A DNA stretch of 38,197 nucleotides from Bacillota bacterium (GTDB lineage Bacteria; Bacillota; Negativicutes; Sporomusales; Sporomusaceae), in NCBI GenBank assembly GCA_023388195.1, contig JAEWGR010000097.1:1-38197 (forward strand), written 5' to 3'. Below are positions 9,057 through 16,339 of the stretch, in pieces. The translations under genes and the position numbers were made by a program. Position 1 is the first letter of the stretch, and every line of letters begins with the position of its first letter. The notes under the pieces were generated by a model that was not told the DNA's origin, searched no databases, and saw only the letters and a program-made list of their open reading frames with translations.

Positions 9057-9740
9057 TTCTAAGAGGCAGCCTACACCGCGGCTATTTTTAATGAGAGTGC
9101 CCTGACTGCCCAGCTTTTGACGCAACCGGTATATAAGCAGGTTGATCTCATCAAGGCCGACACTGGGGACGGCGCCGGTTTTAAGTATGCGTTCCGGCCA
9201 TACCTGTACCCGGATCTGGTCATAGGGGACTGTCTGATTGCGGTGCGAATAAAGCAGCCGGAGGAGATCCCATTCTTTAGGTGACAGAGTTATCCGCTCG
9301 TTATTTACAAAACACTGCCTTTTCGGGAGATCCAGTTTTAGTGCGCCCGTGTCCGGCAGGGACAGGGCGGTATGATAATTTGTATTGCTCAGCTCCAGGG
9401 TTGTATCGTCGGGGGTCTCCGGACTGCTGTAACGCAGCACAGCGGCGCCGTGAGCGAGAATGATCCGGTCATTGTGCTTAAGCATAATGGGGACACCGGG
9501 GAGGACGGGCTGTTTATTGACAAGGGTGCCATGTTTGCTATGTAAATCAGTCAACATAATTCCACTCTCACTGATTTGGAGTGCACAATGTTTGCGGGAT
9601 ATAAACTTGTTTTCAAAGCAGATGTCAGGCTTTTCGGTAAGTCCCGTACGGCCTAATACAATTTGCCCGTGCGTAAGACCTAACTTGTAGCCTGGTTCAT
9701 AAGGGAATCCTTTTTCTAAAATAAGGAAATCAGCAGCCAT
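9051..9740 (-). CDS. FHA domain protein fused to a winged-helix (Trans_reg_C) DNA-binding domain
   Basis: Residues about 1-105 form a forkhead-associated phosphothreonine-binding domain: LGR (R31), FISRKH (S48, R49, H51) and SKHGTLVN (N75) are the phosphopeptide contacts. Residues about 130-229 match the OmpR/PhoB-type winged helix (LSPKEWDLLRLLYSHRNQTVPYDQI... and a final NSRGVGCLLEL). There is no receiver domain, so it probably reads a Ser/Thr-kinase signal directly and regulates transcription. No Hanks-type kinase or phosphatase lies in the window. AAAGGAG sits 5-6 nt before the start. The converging GIY-YIG gene overlaps its end. Confidence 0.85.
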   Translation of the reverse strand: MAADFLILEKGFPYEPGYKLGLTHGQIVLGRTGLTEKPDICFENKFISRKHCALQISESGIMLTDLHSKHGTLVNKQPVLPGVPIMLKHNDRIILAHGAAVLRYSSPETPDDTTLELSNTNYHTALSLPDTGALKLDLPKRQCFVNNERITLSPKEWDLLRLLYSHRNQTVPYDQIRVQVWPERILKTGAVPSVGLDEINLLIYRLRQKLGSQGTLIKNSRGVGCLLEL

Positions 9741-9810
9741 AATTGCTCCTTTCTAGGATACCCTGCAGGGTCCTAACCATCAGTTTTAGAGCTAAAAAAT
9801 AGATAAGCAG

Positions 9811-9841
9811 AAAAAGTCACCGTAAGCAGCGGTGACTTTTT
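9811..9841 (-). terminator. Intrinsic terminator after the class D beta-lactamase gene
   Basis: A perfect 12-bp stem (AAAAAGTCACCG / CGGTGACTTTTT) with a 7-nt loop ends in a U-run. It begins 4 nt beyond the beta-lactamase stop, before the FHA gene. It is symmetric enough to work on both strands. Confidence 0.85.
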
Positions 9842-9844
9842 CTA

Positions 9845-10645
9845 TTAAAGCAATTCCAGTTCTGTTAGGATTTGCCTGGATATTTCCCTGGCTGTGCTGC
9901 CCTGGGCGTCCGGCCCATTTTGGATATTTGTCGCAAAGAAATACTTATGCCCGTTTTTTTCCACAGCGCCAACAAACCAGCCTAGGACGTACTGTCCATT
10001 TTGATAGGCAGAACCTGTTTTGCCTGAGAACACGAGATTATCGCCGACGGATTGAACCATAATTTTTCTTACCACAGCCATGTTTTCAGGGGCAAATGGC
10101 AGCTTGTCATTGTACAGTTGTTTTAGCAATTCAACCTGTTCCCGGGCCGAGATTTTTAAACTTGATTCCAGCCAAAACCGGTCAATGCCGCCACTAATAT
10201 CCTGATTGCCATAATGCAGTTTATTAACAGACTCCTGCATGCGGGCCGGCCCAATTCTTCTTGCTACTTCCTGGTAGTACCAGACAACCGAATTGGCCAT
10301 CGCCGAGGCCAGAGTGTGGTCGCGGTTCCAGGCCGGGATCGAATACTGGTGACCATTCCAGGGCAGCCGGGTGAGCGCATCGTCTTTGGCGAGAACACCG
10401 CTTTCCAGGCCGATCAGCGAATTTGCAATTTTAAAGGTAGAGCAGGGACTCAAACGAACCTGGCTCTGTTGTTCATTGTAGATTGTGTATTGATCGGAAT
10501 CTTCGTCATATAAAACGAATGTTCCTTCATAACCTGCAAAAAATCTGCTTAAGTCAGTGTGGAAAATACTACTGGCCTGCCCGGTCGCTGGCAGGGAAAA
10601 ACAAAACAGGCTGGCTAAAAGCATGATTGACAGGTAATATTTCAT
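9845..10645 (-). CDS. bla: Class D (OXA-type) beta-lactamase
   Basis: A 266-residue secreted serine beta-lactamase. A signal peptide covers residues 1-24 (MKYYLSIMLLASLFCFSLPA then TGQA). All class D motifs are present: S69-T-F-K72, S119-V-V121, Y145-G-N147, W158 (the residue that stabilises carboxylated Lys) and K209-T-G211. The related BlaR1 sensor domain shares the fold, but this protein has no membrane-metalloprotease part, so a free enzyme is favoured. The start at 10645 follows AAGGAG with an 8-nt gap; the frame extends 7 codons further without a ribosome site. It is a single gene with its own terminator and no blaI/blaR neighbour, so expression may be constitutive. The substrate range cannot be told from sequence. 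Confidence 0.9.
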   Translation of the reverse strand: MKYYLSIMLLASLFCFSLPATGQASSIFHTDLSRFFAGYEGTFVLYDEDSDQYTIYNEQQSQVRLSPCSTFKIANSLIGLESGVLAKDDALTRLPWNGHQYSIPAWNRDHTLASAMANSVVWYYQEVARRIGPARMQESVNKLHYGNQDISGGIDRFWLESSLKISAREQVELLKQLYNDKLPFAPENMAVVRKIMVQSVGDNLVFSGKTGSAYQNGQYVLGWFVGAVEKNGHKYFFATNIQNGPDAQGSTAREISRQILTELELL

Positions 10646-10873
10646 TCTCTCGCTCCTTACTAACAAATATTTCCTGGCCAGGATCCTGAAACTATAGTAA
10701 CATGGGGAAGGGACGAAAAAAATAGACGGATAATTAAAAAATAATTACAATAATAATATAACAAGGAACGGCCCGTTATTCGGCTTTAAGTAAACGGCTG
10801 TTCCCCAAACCGTTATTTAGTAAAGCCAGTGCCTGGCGGCAACCAGAAGTGCCAGGCGGAATAGGAGCAGATT

Positions 10874-11068
10874 ATGGATGGAACTCAGCGTAAAAATATT
10901 ATCCCCGGTGCCAGGGTAAAGGTTGTCCAAAAGCCTCACCAACGTACAGGTCAATTAACCGAGGGCATTGTCAAAGACATTCTGACAAGCAGCGCCGTCC
11001 ACCACCGTGGTATTAAAGTCCGGCTGACTGACGGCACCGTCGGCAGAGTGCAGCAGGTTCTGCCCTAG
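10874..11068 (+). CDS. ywbE: YwbE family protein (DUF2196)
   Basis: A 64-residue basic protein (IIPGARVKVVQKPHQRTGQLTEG ... HHRGIKVRLTDGTVGRVQQVL) that matches YwbE in length and sequence. It looks like a small KOW/SH3-like barrel, possibly binding RNA; the function is unknown. AGGAG (10862-10866) lies 7 nt before the ATG. It is a single-gene unit closed by a strong terminator. Two imperfect hairpins lie just upstream (10764-10803 and 10831-10857). Confidence 0.8.
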   Translation: MDGTQRKNIIPGARVKVVQKPHQRTGQLTEGIVKDILTSSAVHHRGIKVRLTDGTVGRVQQVLP

Positions 11069-11087
11069 ATCCAAAAAATAACGTATA

Positions 11088-11124
11088 AGAACCAGCCCCG
11101 TGAGCCGCTCGCGGGGCTGGTTCT
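11088..11124 (+). terminator. Bidirectional intrinsic terminator between ywbE and aroF
   Basis: A 13-bp perfect stem AGAACCAGCCCCG / CGGGGCTGGTTCT with an 11-nt loop is followed by ATTGTT on the plus strand and by a T-rich stretch (ATTTTTTGG) on the minus strand. It therefore serves both converging genes. Confidence 0.85.
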
Positions 11125-11185
11125 ATTGTTAACTGAAAAATAGACCGTCAGTATTTACTGGATTAGGGCTGACAAAGGTACCGGG

Positions 11186-12199
11186 TTAGAGGGTACGATT
11201 ATCGATGTGCGCAATTTCCCGCAAGGATTTCATGAGGGAGGCGAAGCGTTCGGGTTTTATTGATTGCTGGCCATCGCATTTGGCATTGCTGGGGTCCTGG
11301 TGAACTTCAATGATTAAGCCGTCCGCCCCTACGGCAACGGCGGCCTTGGACAGTGACTCGACCATCCACCAGAGTCCGGCGGCATGGCTGGGGTCGACAA
11401 TTACCGGCAGGTGGCTGAGCCTTTTAATAGCCAGTACAGCGCTCAGGTCGAGGGTGTTGCGGGTATAGGTTTCGAAGGTACGTATGCCCCGTTCGCACAG
11501 AATTACGTTTTCATTGCCGCCGGCCATGATATATTCTGCAGCCATTAAGAGTTCTTCGATGGTCGCACTTTGGCCCCGTTTGAGCAGGATCGGTTTATCA
11601 ACTTGACCAGCTGCTTTTAACAGGTCAAAGTTTTGCATGTTGCGGGCACCAATCTGAATAATATCAATGTCTTCATGATAGCTTTCCAATTGTTTAATTG
11701 ACATGATTTCGGTGACAACCGGCAGCCCTGATGCCTGTCGGGCCTGTTTTAACAGTTCCAGACCTTCCTGCTGCATACCCTGAAAGCTGTAGGGGGAGGA
11801 ACGGGGTTTAAAGGCACCGCCCCGCAGGAAGCCGGCACCGGCAGCTTTGACCTGCTGGGCTATTGATACAATTTGCTCCGGGCTTTCAACAGAACAGGGG
11901 CCGGCGATGACCGCCACCTGCTTGCCGCCGATTGTTTGGTTGCCAACATTAATAATTGTATTTTCCGGATGAAAGGTGCGATTGGCTTTTTTATACGGTT
12001 CCTGTACGGAAAGTACTTTCTCCACAAAAGGCTTGCTTAATAAGTAGTCACGATCAAGCTTACCCGTATCGCCGACGATTCCCAGTATTGTCTGGAATTT
12101 GCCATAGGTGGGCCATACGCTGCAGCCAAAGTTCTCCAGCTCCTGTTTCAGTTTTTCAATTTGCTCGGGTGTTGTTGAAGAATTTAACACAATAACCAA
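11186..12199 (-). CDS. aroF: 3-deoxy-7-phosphoheptulonate synthase (DAHP synthase), type I-beta, first copy
   Basis: Condenses phosphoenolpyruvate and erythrose 4-phosphate, the first step of the shikimate pathway. It has 337 residues: an N-terminal ferredoxin-like (ACT-like) regulatory domain (1-70) and a KDO8P/DAHP synthase TIM barrel with GPCSVES (about 100-106), GGAFKPRSSPYSFQG, the metal-site and substrate segments IQIGARNMQN, LLKRG, CERGIRTFE and VDPSHAAG. Proteins of this kind (T. maritima type) are feedback-inhibited through the N-terminal domain. GGAGG lies upstream of the ATG. It is a single-gene unit behind a leader-peptide attenuator (12239-12489). A paralogue of the same architecture lies at 26689. 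Confidence 0.95.
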   Translation of the reverse strand: MVIVLNSSTTPEQIEKLKQELENFGCSVWPTYGKFQTILGIVGDTGKLDRDYLLSKPFVEKVLSVQEPYKKANRTFHPENTIINVGNQTIGGKQVAVIAGPCSVESPEQIVSIAQQVKAAGAGFLRGGAFKPRSSPYSFQGMQQEGLELLKQARQASGLPVVTEIMSIKQLESYHEDIDIIQIGARNMQNFDLLKAAGQVDKPILLKRGQSATIEELLMAAEYIMAGGNENVILCERGIRTFETYTRNTLDLSAVLAIKRLSHLPVIVDPSHAAGLWWMVESLSKAAVAVGADGLIIEVHQDPSNAKCDGQQSIKPERFASLMKSLREIAHIDNRTL

Positions 12200-12238
12200 C
12201 GAAAACGCCTCCTGTACATATATAGTCTATAAAAGTAA

Positions 12239-12267
12239 AAACCTAAGTCTCAATGAGCCTTAGGTTT
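12239..12267 (-). terminator. Attenuator terminator in the aroF leader (segments 3:4)
   Basis: On the minus strand AAACCTAAG and CTTAGGTTT form a 9-bp stem, with CTC/GAG in the loop, followed by TTTACTTTT. It lies between the aromatic-rich leader peptide and aroF, 40 nt before the aroF start. The 5' arm plus loop (UAAGGCUCA, 12254-12262) can instead pair with UGAG-U-CCUUA at the end of the leader-peptide gene (12296-12305), with one bulged U. That would prevent the terminator from forming. Confidence 0.8.
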
Positions 12268-12294
12268 GTTATACAGCAGTTTTATTTGTATTTT

Positions 12295-12417
12295 TTAAGG
12301 ACTCACAGGTAAGTCATTTATTAAGTTGTTAAAGGGAAATAAGCCTGCACCAAAAAAGCTGGCCCAAGCAAAAAAGAAAAAGTATGCAGTTGCGTATGCA
12401 TGCTGTGAGGTTGCCAT
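12295..12417 (-). CDS. Aromatic-rich leader peptide controlling aroF (40 codons)
   Basis: An ATG at 12417 with AGGGTGG 9 nt upstream opens a 40-codon frame that ends in TAA at 12295. Residues 8-22 read YATAYFFFFAWASFF. In all there are 8 Phe, 2 Tyr and 1 Trp. The gene lies just behind a consensus promoter and ahead of an intrinsic terminator and aroF. Segment 1 (CUCACAG, codons 3-5) is complementary to segment 2 (CUGUGAG, codons 37-39). Segment 2 also pairs with the terminator's 5' arm. A ribosome stalled at Phe/Tyr/Trp codons would leave 2:3 free and allow read-through; one reaching the stop codon would cover segment 2 and permit termination. The alternative is a small hydrophobic membrane protein, but the RNA pairings favour attenuation. 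Confidence 0.8.
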   Translation of the reverse strand: MATSQHAYATAYFFFFAWASFFGAGLFPFNNLINDLPVSP

Positions 12418-12461
12418 TGTTAAAAACCACCCTGTATATGTTACTTTTAGATCATGAATTT

Positions 12462-12489
12462 ATTATAACAGATAAGATTGTTGTGTCAA
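12462..12489 (-). promoter_or_regulatory. Sigma-A promoter of the leader peptide-aroF unit
   Basis: TTGACA (12484-12489) and TATAAT (12462-12467), both perfect, are separated by 16 nt on the minus strand. Transcription should begin near 12455, about 38 nt before the leader-peptide ATG. Confidence 0.85.
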
Positions 12490-12594
12490 TGGTTTTGCGA
12501 TATTTTAAATTAAATCAGGATAATTGTAAATCTTGTGATTAAAAAATATTATAAAAGTATTATTGCGAGGGACTTATGGCGAGCTGAAAAAGAA

Positions 12595-12623
12595 TTGACA
12601 CCGGTTGCGGTTGCTTATATACT
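12595..12623 (+). promoter_or_regulatory. Sigma-A promoter of the threonine aldolase gene
   Basis: TTGACA (12595-12600), a 17-nt spacer and TATACT (12618-12623), about 75 nt before the start. It is divergent from the aroF leader promoter. Confidence 0.8.
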
Positions 12624-12699
12624 TTAGTGTAAAGTTTACATATTGATTGTAACTACACTAAGGATTATGTACTACTATGCAGAAGCGGAGGCGATATGT

Positions 12700-13728
12700 A
12701 TGTTCAAGGATTTTAGGAGTGATACGGTTACACAGGCGACCCCGGCAATGCGGCAAGCGATGATGGACGCCGTGGTTGGTGATGATATACTGGGAGAGGA
12801 TCCTACGGTCAAAAAGCTGGAAGACTTAAGTGCGGCGATGTTTGGTAAAGAGGCCGCATTACTGACCGTTTCCGGGACAATGGCCAACCAGATTGCCATT
12901 ATGGCGCTAACTCAGCTGGGTGATGAGATTATTTTAGGTGAAGAGACCCATATGTATAATCTGGAGGTAGGCGCTTTGGCTGCTTTGGCCTGTGTTCAGG
13001 CCCGTCCTATACCCAGCCTGGAAGGGCATTTTGCCGTCCGGGATATACAAAAGGCGATCAGGCCCCGCGGCGTTCAATCGCCGGTCAGCCGGGTACTCTG
13101 CCTCGAAAATACGTATGATTTGAACAGGGGTTATCCGCTGTCACCGGCATACCAGGCAGAAATGGCCGAACTGGCCCGCAACCACGGCCTGGCTGTGTAT
13201 CTTGACGGGGCGCGCATTTTTAATGCTGCTGAAGCGCTGCAGTGTGATGTAAAAGAGTTGGCGAAAGATGTGGATGCGTTGCAGTTTTGCCTGACTAAGG
13301 GCCTGGCAGCTCCGTTCGGATCGATGCTGGTTGGCAGTCAGCCGTTTATTGAGAAGGCCCGCTGGATTAAGCAGCGGCTTGGCGGCGGCCTGCGCCAGGC
13401 CGGACATATGGCTGCGGCCGGTATTATTGCCCTGGAGACCATGCGCGAGCGGCTGCACGAGGATCATGCCAACGCCTGCCGGCTGGCTAACGCCCTGGCG
13501 GCGATAGACGAGCGGCTGGTTAACGTTAAGCAGGTCAAAACCAATGTTGTTCAGATTGATTTTGAACAGACCGGAAAAGACGCAGCTTTTGTCACTGCGG
13601 CGTTGCTGCAGCAACAAATAAAGGTGAAGCCGATTGGGCCTTATGCCTGCCGCATGATTACTCATTGGGGCATCACTGCCGATGATGTTGATTATGCTGC
13701 CCAAGCTATCCAAAAAATCATTAAATAA
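12700..13728 (+). CDS. ltaE: Low-specificity L-threonine aldolase
   Basis: A 342-residue PLP enzyme of fold type I that cleaves L-threonine or allo-threonine to glycine and acetaldehyde. Conserved features are FRSDTVTQATPAMRQAM at the start, GDDILGEDPT, the SGTMANQ phosphate loop, the H84 that stacks on PLP, YLDGARIFNA with D169, and the Schiff-base lysine K200 in LTKGLAAPFGS. The ATG at 12700 has GGAGG 8 nt upstream; the frame could be read from 12643, but no ribosome site supports it. It has its own promoter and terminator, so it appears monocistronic. A related family member (tyrosine phenol-lyase-like) is less likely at this length. Confidence 0.92.
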   Translation: MFKDFRSDTVTQATPAMRQAMMDAVVGDDILGEDPTVKKLEDLSAAMFGKEAALLTVSGTMANQIAIMALTQLGDEIILGEETHMYNLEVGALAALACVQARPIPSLEGHFAVRDIQKAIRPRGVQSPVSRVLCLENTYDLNRGYPLSPAYQAEMAELARNHGLAVYLDGARIFNAAEALQCDVKELAKDVDALQFCLTKGLAAPFGSMLVGSQPFIEKARWIKQRLGGGLRQAGHMAAAGIIALETMRERLHEDHANACRLANALAAIDERLVNVKQVKTNVVQIDFEQTGKDAAFVTAALLQQQIKVKPIGPYACRMITHWGITADDVDYAAQAIQKIIK

Positions 13729-13735
13729 TAACCCC

Positions 13736-13777
13736 GGCCGCCATCTAGGGTTCAGGTGCAGATGGTGGCCTTTTTTT
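13736..13777 (+). terminator. Terminator after threonine aldolase
   Basis: GGCCGCCATC (13736-13745) and GATGGTGGCC (13761-13770) form a 10-bp stem with one G-U pair, followed by seven T. Confidence 0.9.
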
Positions 13778-13779
13778 GC

Positions 13780-13820
13780 AAAAAAATGAACCTTGGCTTC
13801 CTGCTGCAGGCTGCCAAGGT
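13780..13820 (-). terminator. Terminator of the dctA-small ORF unit
   Basis: On the minus strand ACCTTGGC and GCCAAGGT (8 bp) enclose an inner CCTG/CAGG stem and are followed by TCATTTTTTT. It lies directly after the 64-codon frame at 13822-14016, not directly after dctA. Confidence 0.8.
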
Positions 13821-13821
13821 C

Positions 13822-14016
13822 CTAGGTTGCTGTCGTATCGCAATGAACGCAAATTGTCGCAGGGCGGTTATTGCCGTGAGTGAGGCCGGAACACGGGTTG
13901 ATCTCTGTTTGTTCCGCAGGCCGGGCCGCAAAGTTTGCATTCCAGAATAACTCGACTAAACCTTTTATACCATTACATATCGATCGGGTATAGCTGCAGA
14001 TAACAAGCGAATTCAT
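13822..14016 (-). CDS. Possible small protein (64 aa) downstream of dctA
   Basis: I do not recognise this protein. It reads MNSLVICSYTRSICNGIKGL at the start and has five cysteines, two of them in ICVHCD near the C-terminus. AAAGGGG lies about 9 nt before the ATG. It starts 54 nt beyond the dctA stop on the same strand with no terminator between, and a clear intrinsic terminator follows its stop. That arrangement suggests the dctA transcript is meant to include it. Against it: there is no known homologue that I can recall, and the sequence could be an untranslated 3' region. Confidence 0.35.
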   Translation of the reverse strand: MNSLVICSYTRSICNGIKGLVELFWNANFAARPAEQTEINPCSGLTHGNNRPATICVHCDTTAT

Positions 14017-14069
14017 GCCTGTGAGCCCCTTTCAATTGGTATAGAGGTATTAGTAATTTATTATATTAA

Positions 14070-15356
14070 TTAGGATAAGTGGTTAATTGTCTGATCATTT
14101 ACTGTTTGCTGGGATAAAGTCTGGCTGAGTTTTAGTGTGTCAAGCTCATTTTCCCATTTTGAGACAACAATCGTGGCAATGCCGTTGCCAATGAGGTTAG
14201 TGATGGCCCGGCCCAGTGACATAAACCTGTCAATGCCGAATATTATGGCCAGGCCTGCGACCGGAATTCCCGGTATTACAGATAAGGTGGCAGCCAACAC
14301 AATAAAACCGCTGCCGGTTACGCCGGATGCGCCTTTGGAGGTAAGCAGCAGCACTGCCAGGATTGTTAATTCCTGCATTAGCGTAAGATCGGTATTGGTT
14401 GCCTGAGCTACGAAGATGGCTGCCATTGTCAGATAGATCGAAGTCCCGTCCAGGTTAAAGGAATAGCCTGTCGGCACAACCAGGCCGACAATTGATTTTG
14501 GGCAGCCGAGCTTTTCCAGTTTCTCCATAATTCTCGGCAAGACGCTTTCCGAAGAAGAAGTACCAAGGACGATCAATAACTCTTCTTTGATATAGGTAAG
14601 AAATTTTAGCATGCTGACATTGGCCCATCTGGCAATTGTCCCCAGGACAATAAAAACAAAAAGTGCACAGGTGGCATAGAAGCAGCCTAAGAGCTTGGCC
14701 AGGGGTCCCAGGGAAGCAATACCGTATTTGCCGATGGTAAATGCCATTGCCCCAAAAACACCAATAGGAGCGATTTTCATAATAATGTCGACGATGACAA
14801 AAAAACTGTGTGAGATATCGCTAATCAGCTGGAACAGCGGTTCACTTCTTTTGCCCATAAGCAGCAGTGCCCAGCCAAAAAGGATGGAAAATAGCAGCAC
14901 CTGGAGAATATCACCTTTGGCAAAAGCATCGACAACACTGGTAGGAATGATATTCATGAAAAAGTCTACCGTGCTTTGGGCTTTAGCCGCTGTCGTATAG
15001 GCCGCTATGGCGTTGGTGTCAAGTTTGCTGACATCAACATTCATGCCGGCTCCCGGTTTAAGCCAGTTAACCAGGAATAATCCCATAATGAGCGCAAAGG
15101 TTGTTACAGCCTCAAAGTAGATTAATGCTTTTGCCCCTACGCGGCCGACCTTCTTAATATCATCCATGCCGGCAATACCAGTAACAATGGTGCAGAAAAT
15201 AATGGGGGCGATAATCATTTTAATGAGTTTGATAAACCCATCACCCAGCGGTTTCATGCTTTCGCCCATTGCCGGATAAAAGTGCCCCAGGGCCACACCC
15301 AAAATAATGGCGGCAAATACCTGGGTATGCAAAGACTTTAACAATGGTGTTTTCAT
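14070..15356 (-). CDS. dctA: C4-dicarboxylate:cation symporter DctA
   Basis: A 428-residue protein of the DAACS (glutamate/dicarboxylate:cation symporter) family, the same length as E. coli DctA and close to it through the N-terminal MKPLGDGFIKLIKMIIAP and the transport core. The hairpin-1 serine motif appears as GTSSSES, TM7 as SFNLDGTSIYLTMAAIF (the NMDGT-like cation site), hairpin 2 as SKGASGVTGSGFIVLAATL, and TM8 as GIDRFMSLGRAITNLIGNGIAT. It takes up succinate, fumarate or malate with protons. AAAGGA lies 9 nt before the start. A glutamate substrate is less likely given the similarity to DctA. Confidence 0.9.
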   Translation of the reverse strand: MKTPLLKSLHTQVFAAIILGVALGHFYPAMGESMKPLGDGFIKLIKMIIAPIIFCTIVTGIAGMDDIKKVGRVGAKALIYFEAVTTFALIMGLFLVNWLKPGAGMNVDVSKLDTNAIAAYTTAAKAQSTVDFFMNIIPTSVVDAFAKGDILQVLLFSILFGWALLLMGKRSEPLFQLISDISHSFFVIVDIIMKIAPIGVFGAMAFTIGKYGIASLGPLAKLLGCFYATCALFVFIVLGTIARWANVSMLKFLTYIKEELLIVLGTSSSESVLPRIMEKLEKLGCPKSIVGLVVPTGYSFNLDGTSIYLTMAAIFVAQATNTDLTLMQELTILAVLLLTSKGASGVTGSGFIVLAATLSVIPGIPVAGLAIIFGIDRFMSLGRAITNLIGNGIATIVVSKWENELDTLKLSQTLSQQTVNDQTINHLS

Positions 15357-15659
15357 AGGATCTGTCCTTTCGTCACTATTAAATTTTATTGATGTACCTG
15401 TAGCCTGAAATTCACCTCATTTCCTCTCTTGATGATAGGCAGGATTACCTCTCTTTCTTTAAAAAGTTTGGGCCCGGGGTGCCGGCAAACCCAATAGAAA
15501 GAAGATACCACAAAACCTGATAGATTAAAATAACTATTATGAAATTCAGCCAAGAATACAAAATTCATTATTCCGGATAAAGACAAAGTTTGCGGTTGCA
15601 ATTATAATTAGGATACAATAGTTTCAAATTATATCATTAGGAAACTGGAGGCCGCGGCC
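15357..15659 (+). other. Divergent dctA/nth intergenic region
   Basis: A 303-nt gap. On the minus strand the dctA leader can fold into a long hairpin near 15455-15505 (outer TTCTTTCT/AAGAAAGA-type pairing and inner GTTTG/CAAAC), which may matter for expression. A 71-codon minus frame (15386-15601) in it lacks a ribosome site and protein-like features. I see no clear consensus promoter for either gene. Confidence 0.3.
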
Positions 15660-16295
15660 ATGCGTATTACGAAAGCAATGAAGAAAACAATGCTGGAACG
15701 GTTAGAGCAGTCTTATAAAGACACGACAACGGCGCTAACCTATTCTACCCCTTTTGAGCTAATGATTGCAGTTATACTGTCGGCACAGTGTACAGATGCC
15801 AGGGTCAATATTATCACAGCCCGGATGTTTCCCCGTTACAATACGCCGGAAAAGATACTGGAACTTGGTCAGGCCGGACTTGAGCAGGAAATCCGCGATT
15901 GTGGACTATTCCGCAGTAAGGCAAAAAATATTCTGGCAACCTGTGAGAAATTATGCCGGGACTATAGCGGCCAGGTACCGGGAAATTTTGCTGATCTGGT
16001 TCAACTGCCGGGGGTCGGGCGCAAAACGGCTAATGTTCTTTTAAGCCAACTGTTTGGAGTTCCGGCAATTGCTGTTGATACTCATGTCTTTCGGGTGTCG
16101 AACCGCCTGAAGCTGGCGAGCGGTGAAACGCCGCTTGCTGTTGAGCAGGGGCTGATGCGGGCAATTCCCCGGGAACAGTGGAGCGATGCCCACCATTGGC
16201 TGATTTGGCATGGGCGCAAGGTTTGCAAGGCGGTTAAGCCGCTGTGTCAGGTCTGCCCCCTCTGTGATTTATGTCCAAGCAGCCTTTTGCAATAA
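15660..16295 (+). CDS. nth: Endonuclease III
   Basis: A bifunctional DNA glycosylase/AP lyase for oxidised pyrimidines in base excision repair. It has the helix-hairpin-helix LPGVGRKTAN with the catalytic Lys (K122), the catalytic Asp D140 in AVDTHVFRVSNRL, and the C-terminal [4Fe-4S] ligands C189-x6-C196-x2-C199-x5-C205. Its 211 residues are typical. GGAGG (15647-15651) lies 8 nt before the ATG. It is transcribed away from dctA. Confidence 0.97.
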   Translation: MRITKAMKKTMLERLEQSYKDTTTALTYSTPFELMIAVILSAQCTDARVNIITARMFPRYNTPEKILELGQAGLEQEIRDCGLFRSKAKNILATCEKLCRDYSGQVPGNFADLVQLPGVGRKTANVLLSQLFGVPAIAVDTHVFRVSNRLKLASGETPLAVEQGLMRAIPREQWSDAHHWLIWHGRKVCKAVKPLCQVCPLCDLCPSSLLQ

Positions 16296-16300
16296 AAATG

Positions 16301-16329
16301 TTGTATAAATATTAGCTTGAATGTATAAT
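16301..16329 (+). promoter_or_regulatory. Sigma-A promoter of the GNAT gene
   Basis: TTGTAT (16301-16306), a 17-nt spacer and TATAAT (16324-16329). It starts 6 nt after the nth stop and implies a leader RNA of about 70 nt. Confidence 0.75.
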
Positions 16330-16339
16330 GTTACATGAC

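Noticed and set aside
9460..10513. Several frames on the plus strand across the FHA and beta-lactamase genes
   Set aside because: They are shadows of the two clearly recognised minus-strand genes.
10831..10857. GCCTGGC/GCCAGGC hairpin before ywbE
   Set aside because: Only 7 bp and no U-run, so not a terminator; no riboswitch features.
15386..15601. A 71-codon minus-strand frame upstream of dctA
   Set aside because: No ribosome site, unprotein-like composition, and it lies over a likely dctA leader hairpin.
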